Positions 10,371-19,880 of a stretch of 64,000 nucleotides of DNA are shown here, piece by piece. The translations under genes were made by a program, and so were the position numbers. The stretch covers positions 620,001 to 684,000 of the forward strand of contig JABSSW010000007.1 in NCBI GenBank assembly GCA_018902385.1, in the 5' to 3' direction. The DNA is from Physcia stellaris (Eukaryota > Ascomycota > Lecanoromycetes > Caliciales > Physciaceae). The number at the start of each line of letters is the position of its first letter. Positions within the stretch are counted from its first letter, which is position 1. The notes under the pieces are model-generated. The model did not search any database, was not told where the DNA came from, and saw nothing but the letters and a program-made list of their open reading frames with translations.

Positions 10371-10660
10371 ATTGTTCGCGTGCTCAAGCATCGAGAGAAA
10401 TCAGGATTGCATGGGTCAGCAGCAGCATATGTTAGAATGTGTCTAATCTCACATGGATAGCACTCATTTTTGTGAAGTGCTTTGATGTGAAGGCGTACTG
10501 ATTGATGTCCGCTCAATTGTGCGTCTGCTCGAGCATCAACATATCTAGGATTGTGTGGGTCAGAAACAGCATATATAATAATGTGGCTGATGTCACGTAG
10601 ATAGCACTCACTCTGATGAAGCTCTGTGATGTGATATTGTACCAGATTATGTTCCGTATT
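10371..10660. repeat. two ~145-bp direct repeats upstream of copy 3
   Basis: The first unit begins attgttcgcgtgctcaagca (10371) and the second attgtgcgtctgctcgagca (10516), a period of 145. Both contain a run like ..ggatagcactca.. / ..agatagcactcac.. and a following gtgatgtgaag-type segment. Related units lie before copy 2 (7030-7315). Confidence 0.65.
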
Positions 10661-10864
10661 GAATTGCACATCGTGGATAGGTGGAGTGAAGAAAGATCAC
10701 TTTTGGGAATTCCGAGGGCTGACTTTTCAGCACTGACAGCATCAAGCGATAATGATGAAACTTCCTAGAGTTGGGCAGATCACTAAGTAGTATGAACATG
10801 TCTGAACAACAGCGCATGCATCACCGGATATTCCTTCAGCTTTCCCTTGCTCTTTATGAAATCT

Positions 10865-11527
10865 CTAGCCTGTGGATGAAGCTTCACTCTTCGGTTGGAC
10901 GAGCTCCTTCATCTTCCGTTCTTGGCTGATTCTGGGTTCTCCGTTTACTGCACTCGATGGTGATTCTCCCGTCCTCAGACCCAAACCCTTCACGGCTCTG
11001 TCTCTGTCCCCTTGCAAGTCACGCAGCTTGAGATCTGCAGCAATGATCTGTTCGATAATTTGCAGACGAAGTGAAGCGTTGAGCGCATTGTCTCTGATCG
11101 CTATGATCAGTCGTCCATCACTAGCCAGCGGGGAATAACAAAGGAAGGAGACCATCGCATGGAGAGTTCACACATCCAAGCAGAGACTGGTAGAGGAAGA
11201 GAACTCGCCTCGCGAACCTTGAATCTCTTCGTTCGTTTCTCTGACGTCTCAACATAATGATCAAATTGCTCGCCAATCTTCTCGAGCTCTTCATTATAAC
11301 ATGCTCGACACCTCCCTGGCATATTGATGTATGTCACATTGTTCTTCGTCAGAACACTATATCACCATGCGACCTCGCCTTTTCGATCACTTGCGTACTC
11401 GCGTGCAGCTGTCCGCACCAGTCGAATCAGCATTCATTTCACAGCGTGCGCACAGCTGGCTAGACCGGATGTGCGGGCAATTGATGTGGAGAGTGACAAT
11501 GCAGCTAAGTGGTTTGAAGCCTGACAT
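10865..11527 (-). CDS. small Cys/His-rich coiled-coil protein (paralogue of 12311-12793)
   Basis: Proposed exons are 11399-11527, 11205-11343 and 10865-11100 (introns 55 and 104 nt). They close in frame to a 167-aa protein. The N-terminal part has C-x8-C-P-H-I, further Cys residues (LCARCE) and, in exon 2, a C-x2-C (GRCRACY). The rest is a charged helical segment. The order C..C-x-H..C..C-x2-C and the length match the 160-aa gene on the opposite strand 0.8 kb away, so I infer a diverged paralogous pair. The type resembles the many short fungal proteins that begin MC..(Y/F)..C(G/S)H and probably bind a metal. The second intron is less certain than the first; a different splice choice would alter about 15 residues. 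Confidence 0.5.
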
Positions 11528-12310
11528 TATGATGAAGTTCGGTGGACGGAAAAGCCACTGGAAGTGATTGACGGACAAGTAGATACCTATGAGTGAGCCT
11601 TATGAACTGGTTGAAGTGAACAGTTGCCAGAGAAATGTGGGTAGGAAAAGCGAGCAAGAGGCCGGCGTTTGTTGGAAAGAGATAAACCGAGGGCAAGCCA
11701 CTTCAGGTAGCTAAATGAGTGGACGGTGAACAGAATATGATTCAGAGCGGAAGACTTAAGCTGGATGAGTAAGAACTAGACAATTGTCGTTTGTAGTGCG
11801 TAAATTATTCAATAGGTGCTTACGAGTGAGAGGGCATCCTTCACGGATGAATTTTAAGTCACCACTTCCACAACTCAAAATGTCCCCTACCAGCATCGCC
11901 AGATATTTGACATGTCCCTCCTGAAGACTTTGATATGCTAGGCGTACAGTGTTTGGCATCAGTAACCTTGCCGACGGCCACCCTCTTCGTCAACATATCT
12001 AGGAATTCTCAGATGGTGCGGATTTTGACAATGACTAGCCGTATGTACTAAGAGCCGTGAGCGAGAACAAAGGGTTGACGACAATGACCATTCATGGTAT
12101 TCGCCAAAGAAGACAATGCAAATTCGGCCATTGTGTTTAACAAAGGGTTAAGTCGAGATGTGGACTTAAATATCTCTCCAACGCTGCTGTCGCTGTTGGA
12201 AAATCCAAAAGTTTCTTCCGTCATAAACACTGCCTATACCAACTACCAGAGCTACAGCATAAAAATCGTCAAGCAAGTCTTGCTTCCCTCCGTACTCAGA
12301 ATATCCCAGG
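11528..12310. other. divergent intergenic region
   Basis: A shared upstream region between the two small Cys/His-rich genes. Short open frames on both strands lack coding character. I see no strong regulatory site. Confidence 0.4.
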
Positions 12311-12793
12311 ATGTGCCGGGGTAGAGCCCAGATATATCGCGGTTGCAGTCATATCAAATCAAAGACTGTCACTCAGGTCTGTCAAGCAGGCTTCAACTCC
12401 GCAAGTAAACGCTGCGCTGATCCTCGAGGCATTGTTCGATATGAAGGGGTCTGGATAGAGACTCCGTCTCTTTGTTTCGATTGCTTCTGTACAAAGAGGG
12501 ACACCATGGTGGCTTCCCACAAAAGAGTTATCGACAACCTGAACAATCAGATCGGTAAGACAGATGCAAAGAGGGAAGCGGAAACTGTAATCCATGAGGC
12601 ACATTTGGCAAGGGCGAGAACCGAGTCGCAGACCGGAAACGAATATAAGAGACACGCGAAAGAGCTAATAGCTTTGCACTCAAAGTACGCGCATCTTGGG
12701 GAGGAGGTCAAGAGTGCGGAAGTGAGGCACAAACAGGAGCTCACTCGATTCTTTGAATCCATGGGACTCTCAGCTGATGGCCAGAAGCTGTAG
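12311..12793 (+). CDS. small Cys/His-rich coiled-coil protein
   Basis: A 160-aa single-exon protein beginning MCRGRAQIYRGCSH. Residues C2, C12, H14, C24, C35, C55, C58 and C60 could form a zinc-binding head: C-x9-C-x-H, then C-x2-C-x-C. From about residue 65 to the end it is a charged, heptad-like helix (HKRVIDNLNNQIGKTDAKRE and on). No signal peptide is visible, so it is probably intracellular. This MC..Y..CSH start is common among unnamed fungal proteins of unknown function. Its divergent neighbour on the minus strand has the same layout. Confidence 0.65.
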   Translation: MCRGRAQIYRGCSHIKSKTVTQVCQAGFNSASKRCADPRGIVRYEGVWIETPSLCFDCFCTKRDTMVASHKRVIDNLNNQIGKTDAKREAETVIHEAHLARARTESQTGNEYKRHAKELIALHSKYAHLGEEVKSAEVRHKQELTRFFESMGLSADGQKL

Positions 12794-13350
12794 TCCAAGG
12801 CTGTTAAAAGGTGATGTCCAAGGCCTGATCCCCTTATGTATTTGCTCGCTCGGCTAGGCCGTATAATGACAGAATAAACACTACCTGGTTGAATACAGCG
12901 AAATGTGCCTTGATCATAGCGCTTATCTCAGAGATTCCAAGTTTTCCACAAGTTCTTACGGAATATGGTATCGTAACCCCTGTCATCATGCTGTGTTTCA
13001 TTAGATTGCGTAATTGACAGCCTGCTCTCGGTTTTCTAGATCTCGTGATGCTAAATTGAAGAGATCAAACTCGAAATTCTCCTGTGACGATCAGAAAGTA
13101 AACTCATGTTACGCTTGACGATTATTGATTCGGATCTTGTTTGAAAGGGGGTTGGTGGTAAGTTTGATAGGTTTCGTTCCGTAGAAGCCGAAAAAGAGAG
13201 ACTAACGCGTCTACACGGCCGAGAACGAAAACATCCAACAATGAGTCGTGTGCTTTCCCATTTGATAGCTCGTTTCGCAGTATGTAGTTTTTTGTGTCGA
13301 GAAGAGTGCACACCGTGGTTCTGGGCCCTGGGACTACTTCTCCTACCCTA
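12794..13350. other. convergent intergenic region
   Basis: Lies between the ends of the plus-strand Cys-rich gene and LYS4. No coding-like frame is visible. Confidence 0.4.
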
Positions 13351-15877
13351 TCAGACGCCAGTTGCTATTTCATTCTTGACCCACTTCTCCAGGCCCCCTC
13401 TTGCAACGATTTCTTGTACGTTCGGAGGAAGCTCTCCAACCTTTTGACTCCACACTGGGCCACTGGGGCCTTCTTGAATCTCAACTCTACTTCTTGCAAC
13501 GTCCCAGACAAGCTGCCAGCCAGTCCTACGTGTTAGTTGCTTGTCCTGCTTTGGCGTGGTCTGAGGTGCTGGGGGAGGCGAGTCCAGAGATTCCCAATTA
13601 CCCGACGTTTCCTCCATGTTCTGTTGTTCAGCTTTAGGCTCAGTTGTAGAAAATGTTTCTCTCAAACGCCGAACTAGCCGAGGAACTTCAACACCCATAA
13701 GTGCATTATTGATACTGTTGCGAGAGAAGATGTTTCCAAAGCTACCAGCGACGACTAGTGGGATCCTTTTCGCCAGAATGGCTGTCGCTGCTTGCTCTCT
13801 GGAGCTACCACAGCCGAAATTGAAGCCTGTGACAAGGATGTCGCCCGCCTTTGCGATATCAGCGAAATTTTTGTCATAATTCTCCATGCAGACTGTTGCC
13901 ATCTTCTCCACAGTAACGTCATCTTGGTATGTGTACTTGCCAGGATATATACCATCAGTGTTGATATTGTCTGCATCGCAAAATATAATTTCCCCCTCAA
14001 CTTTGCTAGGGAATCCGGGGAGGATCTCGGTTAATGAGTCACTATCAATCGCATCGCTTGATGTTTTCTCTGCAAAGTCTCTTTCGGCACTCTCAACAAT
14101 CCCATCTAACTGGCCAATCACCTTTTGCAAGGCCTCTTCAGCAGTGATCATGCGGTCCTCTTCCTTTATTCCATCACCTTCGCCCATAATAACACCAGTC
14201 CAGCCATCTGGTTGCTCGTATGTTCCAGGCCCAGAAATCTTTCCGCACAATGCGCTCGCAGCAACAACTTCTGGGCTGGCGAGATAGGCTTTGGCATCTG
14301 TAGAACCCATGCGGCCTTTGAAGTTGCGATTACTTGCGCTTATCCCAACTTCGCCAGGCTCTAGAAGGCCAGTACCAAGGCCTATACACGGCCCACAACC
14401 GGACGGCAAAGGTAGTGCTCCAGCTTCCAACAATGCCTGCCAGTCACCGGCTTCTTCAGCGGCTAGCTGCTCTGGCATGGAAGCAGCTGCGATGTAGAAT
14501 TTCACACCTCCGGCTATTTTCGGGATTACCCCTTCATTGGCCTTTGCAGCATCTTTGAATACTTTTGCTGCTGATGCAAGGTCAGAAGCACGACTGTTAG
14601 TGCAAGACACTAGGTAGGCTTTATCGAGCTTAAGGTTTTGGGTAGACAGCTCTTGCAAAGGAGTAGCCACTTTGACGGAATTGGGTCCTGAGACGTACGG
14701 CGACAATGTGGAAAGGTCTAAGTGTAGAACTTTTGCGTAGTTTGCTCCTCGATCTGCAGACAAGTTTTTTCGGTCTGAAAAAAGCTCGTCAAGCCGTGGA
14801 TGGGTAAATCTTTTGACGGTTGTCGCTTGACCCAGCGCTGAAGTCTGATGCAAAGCGGCTTCAGTGGCTTTGTATCTAAGCCAGCCTAGTAGTACCGAGT
14901 CGACGGGAAAGATGCCAGACAGGGCACCCCATTCGGTGGTCATATTGGCGATAGCTAAACGATCGTCAACGGCCAAACTTCGCAGAGTCTCTTCTGACCC
15001 AGTGAACTCAATCGCATGGTTCAGGACCTCATCATTGTTGAAGAGACCACAGAGTGCAACAATGACATCTTTTCCTGTCACTCCTTTTGGCAGCGTTCCA
15101 AGGAAATTGACATTGGCTATCGGAGGTACCTAGATTAATGAATCATGCAGCCGAAGATGACCCAGGTGGTTCGCTTACCTGCCACCATGTCCGGCCAGTA
15201 GCCCAGATACTAGCAGCATCTGTTCGAACTACTGGCGTTCCCAGACATGATATACCTCCGTACATGTTGGAGTGGCTGTCTGAGGCAACCGCGAGTGTTC
15301 CGGGCCAAGCGTAGCCTTCCTCGACCATGATTTGGTGGCCAATCCTACATCTTATGAGCCGTATGTCTAGGTTGTGACCAGCTTTCCATACCCTCTACCA
15401 GCTGGATAGAAATCCACCCCTTGCTGCTTTGCGAATTCTTCAATCTTTTCGTATTTCTTGAGATTGGACGCACTCTTGTTTTGAACGTCGTGATCCAAAG
15501 TCATCACGATCTGATCAGGATTGTGGATCTTGGAAGCACCGATTGACATGAATTTGGTAGCTACGGGCCAAGAATTGTCGTGGGTCATGCATTTGTGTGG
15601 TGATAATGTGACATAATCACCAGACTTGACAAATTTGCCTTCTGGGAGCCCATGTGAATAGCGCTGGACGATCTTCTCGGTCAAGGTCTGGGGCACTGAA
15701 GGTATCCTGAGTGAGGAGAGGATCTCAGCGGAAGACGAATCCTCCACTTGCGCGTGGAAGGCATCTTGACAGCGGCGTGTGGTGGAAGTGTAGGTCCGTC
15801 GCAGGAGCAGAGAGTATCGGTGTCGCTATTCCAGATTAGTACATACTGGAGGGTGGGCAGAAGGAGCTTACTAGCAT
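13351..15877 (-). CDS. LYS4: homoaconitase, mitochondrial (lysine biosynthesis)
   Basis: Acts in the alpha-aminoadipate pathway of lysine synthesis, hydrating homoaconitate to homoisocitrate in the mitochondrion with a [4Fe-4S] cluster. Exons by splice reading: 15872-15877 (only ATG CTA), 15392-15825, 15179-15344 and 13351-15129. Introns are 46, 47 and 49 nt. Frame closes to 794 aa. The spliced N-terminus, [20 protein letters not shown], is Arg/Ser/Thr-rich and without acidic residues, as expected for a mitochondrial presequence. Aconitase-family signatures are clear: [22 protein letters not shown] (cluster Cys ligands) and [10 protein letters not shown]. The C-terminal swivel ends with [12 protein letters not shown]. 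It shares a 421-bp promoter with SER1, containing a TGACTCA site. Confidence 0.95.
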
Positions 15878-16298
15878 GTCCGACACCACTACACCACTAT
15901 ATCGCCAGAAATACCTGCTCTCAGAAGACAAGCCTTGATCAACGATCCCTTCAATGTCAGCATATTTTTCCTCAAATTAGCGCGCGTTTGCCTCGGTTCT
16001 AGACGCGATGGCTTGGCAACAAGGCTAGACTAGGTAGCGTGGGGTTTAGGATGGAGTAAGATTTTCCCCTCTCCAGAAATGACTCATGGTCTGTGATCTG
16101 GATTTTGGTGATTGGATACCTTGTTGCGCTTGAGTTGAGAAAATTCTCTTTTTCTTTTTCCGAAAAAGCCTCAACCTACGTCTATGTAGCAATGGCATCT
16201 TCCCCTCAATTTCTTTCGTAGCCTATATCTTCTATCATTCCGACAAAGACGTCTACTTTGACATTCCTCTTAGATTTAACTCAAGCTTTTTTTGCAAT
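15878..16298. promoter_or_regulatory. bidirectional LYS4-SER1 promoter
   Basis: 421 bp separate the start codons of two divergent amino-acid biosynthesis genes. A single perfect cross-pathway-control element lies near the middle. Pyrimidine-rich tracts (for example near 16141-16165) precede SER1. No clear TATA box on either side. Confidence 0.6.
16080..16086 (+). promoter_or_regulatory. Gcn4/CpcA-type element TGACTCA
   Basis: An exact TGACTCA heptamer. It is 213 bp before the SER1 ATG and about 200 bp before the LYS4 ATG. Gcn4 in yeast and CPC1/CpcA in filamentous fungi bind this sequence and induce amino-acid biosynthesis genes on starvation. Assignment is by motif and context only. Confidence 0.65.
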
Positions 16299-17655
16299 AT
16301 GCCTTCTCGAGAAGAGGTCGCTTATTTTGGTGCTGGACCAGCTCCAATGCCTACACCAGTACTCGAGCAAGGAGCTAAAGCATTTCTCAATTATGAAAAC
16401 ACTGGCCTGTCACTCGCGGAGATCTCTCATCGCTCTGCCACAGCAAATCAGATACTAGCAGACACGAAGGCTAGTCTGACTAAACTCTTAGACATCCCTG
16501 AAAATTATGACATTCTCTTCATGCATGGTGGGGGTAGTGGAGAGTTTAGTGCTGTTGTCTTCAACATGATCGCAGTATGGGTCGAGCGGAGGAGACGGCG
16601 CGCAGAATCAGAATGTGATGGAGACACTGACAAGGTCCTTGAGCGCGTGAGGCAGGAAGTCCGGCAAGATTTACGACTTGATTATCTGGTCACTGGCTCC
16701 TGGTCCCTGAAGGCGTCACAAGAAGCCGCCTCGTTACTGGAACCTGTTGGCACTGGCCTGGTGAACGTTGCATCCGATGCCAGAAAATCAAACGGTGGCA
16801 AATTTGGTTGTATACCGGCAGAAGACAGCTGGAATCTGACCTCTAGTTCACAGAAACCGAGAAAAGAGAGCGCATTTGTATACTACTGTGACAACGAAAC
16901 AGTAGACGGCGTAGAATTCCCCCACTTTCCGATCGCTCTTGCTTCAGGTGCTCAAGATCAAGACAACAGTCCACTCGTCGTAGCCGACATGAGTTCAAAC
17001 TTCCTGAGCAGGCGGGTCGATGTGAGCAAATTCGCCGTAATCTTCGTAAGTCTTGATAGCCAGGTGCCAACGAGTGAAATTTCAGACTAAGACAAACTAG
17101 GGCGGTGCGCAAAAGAACATAGGTATTACAGATGTCACCATTGTGATAGTGCGTAAAGATCTTTTGAGCACGATCCCGCCCCCCGCTTTCCTCCACGCAG
17201 TCGGCATATGGTCTCCCCCGGCCGTTTTCAACTGGGCTGTGGTCGCAAAGAATAACTCCCTCTACAATACCATGCCGATATTCAGCATCTGGATAGCTGG
17301 ACAAGTGATGAAATCGCTGCTAGCCACGCACGGTGAAGCAAAGCTCGCTGGACAAGAAGAACTTTCAAACTCCAAAGCCAAACTTATTTACGACATCTTG
17401 GACGCCAATCCTGACACCTATCAAGTCGTACCTCAGAAAGCTGTACGAAGTCGGATGAACATTTGCTTCCGAGTTCGCAATGGGGATGCCGCAAGCGAGA
17501 AAGAGTTCCTTGCTGGAGCGGAAAGTCAGTTGTTGCAGGGCCTCAAGGGGCATAGAAGCGTGGGAGGGATCAGGATCAGCAACTATAACGCTGTGACACT
17601 TGCTAATGTGAAGAGGCTGGCTGCGTATCTCGAGGACTTTGTCAAGGGAAAATGA
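16299..17655 (+). CDS. SER1: phosphoserine aminotransferase (serine biosynthesis)
   Basis: A PLP enzyme that transaminates 3-phosphohydroxypyruvate with glutamate to O-phosphoserine. Exons 16299-17045 and 17101-17655 (intron 55 nt, phase 0) give 433 aa. N-terminal YFGAGPAPMPTPVLEQ is the family opening; ENTGLSLAEISHRS and MHGGGSGEFSAV follow. After the intron GGAQKNIG carries the PLP-binding Lys, and the typical TPP..-like helix region AVGIWSPPAVFNW and the end (GGIRISNYNAV) follow. A charged insertion (about residues 92-120, WVERRRRRAESECDGD onward) is longer than in bacterial SerC. The exon junction falls right before the PLP-lysine loop. Divergent from LYS4. Confidence 0.95.
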
Positions 17656-18424
17656 AAAATATGTGTAACCGCTGGACTGTAGTCACCTCAACGAAGACTG
17701 CTATGAGCCGCACAATGAACTTGAATATTACCCAGGGGATAATCAAATTGGTCGATCTCCAGAACCTGTTGGTTTGCTGTAGCTGGAAACTATATATGAC
17801 GCCGATTGGACGAACGATACGCCTGTGCCGTTGAATACTGAGCGACTTGACCTCGTTCAGGATGTACGTTAGAATCCCGAGTTTTTTCCATCTTATTCAG
17901 AATTCAACATTATATATGTTGGGTAATATGACCACAGTCGATATCCTAGACGAAGCTCTTGGGTTATCCTATCATCACATTCCAAGCTATTGAAAGCATC
18001 CCTGTTTTCGCGTTCATCTTTAAGTCCAACAACAAAAGCTTGTCCTAAAGCTCTGATCTCATCTCCCTGAGCCCCTCCAGAATTGAGACCCTTGGTCCAG
18101 GAATTTCGCAGATATGCTAGCCCTTCATCTTCGAATTTTAGGTAATCTCTTCAGCAACCTCAGATTAGGATATCATGTAATTCGGAATCATGCTTCAAGC
18201 CCCAATGTCTTGGTGAGAAAGTAGTATCGACGTTAGAGCTCCAACAACCAGCACCACTCGCCATGAACTTGCATGTGGAAGGTCACCAAAATGCCGACTG
18301 TCTTTCGTAACTACCATTCTAGCGCGAAGATGAAGAACGATAACCAAGCTGAACCAAGCCGTGCTACAACTTACAATTTCGAGCACACCTGTAGCGCTGA
18401 CTATGCCTTCAGAGCTATGTCGCT
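17656..18424. other. convergent intergenic region
   Basis: 3' flanks of SER1 and of the minus-strand membrane-protein gene. No supported gene or RNA. Confidence 0.4.
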
Positions 18425-19305
18425 CTACCCCGGATATCTACTCATGACCAACCCCTCCCTAACCCCCGTATCATAAAGCATCATGCCCCCCTGCCCGAAC
18501 CGCCCAGGCTCATACGGATCCGTCATCACAGTGCTGGTCCGACTATACCGCTCATACTTCTCATCCGTCCCCCTACGGGCCACATACCGCCAATCCGCAC
18601 CTCCACCTCCACCACCAGCCTCATAATCCCCACTACTGGACCTACCATAAGCCCCATCCTCCCCAGCCCTCGTCTTCACCCCCTCTCACCCTCGGCACAT
18701 CAACCAAATCCCCCTGCCCACCTTCCTTCTCCCCCACCCCCGCAGTCCTCTTTCCCTTCAAAGCGCCCATCCACAAAGGCGGCCACCGTACCGGACTCTG
18801 CCACACCAGCACCCCGCACCCCGCAACCGCAAACATCACCGTAAACCCCACAGCAACCCAGCCCACCGCGCCCACAAACGCCACAACCACCAACCCGAGC
18901 GCCACAAACGCAACCACAAGCAACGCAAACAGTCCCCCCGCAACCAAAGTCGCGAACCACAGCACCCGTCTCCTCAACCGCTCTCCCTCCCCCTTCCCAA
19001 TAACCCCATCCCCATTCAGATCCCCATTGAAAGCGCTCACCGCCTGCGGCCGATACAGCGACAGCGCGCTGGCCGCAAAGGACGTCGTCGCTAAAGTGAG
19101 CACGAAGAAGAGCCAGGAAATGGCGATTAGGTATTGGATGCGGGAGGGGAGACGCCGGGGCGATGGGGGCGCGTCGGTGATTTTCGAGAAGGTGATGCTG
19201 GCGCCGAAGGTGGCGATGCCGATTGTGCCGCGGAAGAAGTTTTCGAAGTAGGAGGCTAGGCGGTCGCCGGGGGTTTGGGGGGTGCGGAGGGGGCTCGTTG
19301 GCCAT
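18425..19305 (-). CDS. putative membrane protein, reading phase uncertain
   Basis: Strong coding character: SYFENFFRGTIGIATFGASI, a hydrophobic segment (QYLIAISWLFFVLTLATTSF), then two or three more membrane spans (LWFATLVAGGLFALLVVAF and on, to GCGVLVWQ) between a Gly/Asp loop and a basic tail. The only ATG (19305, MANEPPPHPP) is out of phase with this frame by one base across C-rich runs (19260-19300). The C-terminal tail (DWRYVARRGTDEKYERYSR onward, to 18425) is in a third frame. It could be joined by a 70-nt GTGAGA...GAG intron with a weak acceptor, or by a one-base slip in a G5 run near 18680. I do not recognise the family. The 5' phase conflict has no intron solution that I can find. 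Confidence 0.5.
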
Positions 19306-19880
19306 TTATTTGGTTGGGGGCGAGAGGGGGTTTGGCGGGATGGGTTGGGAGGGGGGAGGGCGATGGGAGAGCGAAGGCGGGTTTGGTGTGACCTTCGGGA
19401 AGGAGAGGAATGGTCGCGTTTGGGTTTATTGGTGTTGGTGGTGGCGGGAGGCTGATGTTGTTAGCGACGCGGACATATTCTTGTTAGAACGGGAGGAATC
19501 ACGCGGTCTCCTCTCTGGATCACCCACCCTCTTGCTTTTTTATTAGATTCAGGGATCTGATTATTTACTACTGAATAAATACTCTTTTGGCGGTAATTAC
19601 GTGATCTGTGATCCCCAGCTCATGGATAATTGAAATCAACGACTGCTCGTTCCAAAACTCAAAGAATATGGCGATTACGAAACTTCATTATCACATACTA
19701 AATGTATGTATACAGCAACCCCGTCGTCCGTATTTACAAGGGAATTGGCGATTCCCTTGACCTCATCTTAATCCGAGCCCAGGAGTCTGCGTTGTTGATG
19801 CAATAATGGTTGCTACGGATACAGAGATCGGGCCGATAATTTTCCGGCCGTGGACACCTTATTCGCATATCCGCATGGCA
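19306..19880. other. intergenic region
   Basis: C-rich on the minus strand next to the membrane-protein start, then unremarkable. No gene supported. Confidence 0.35.
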
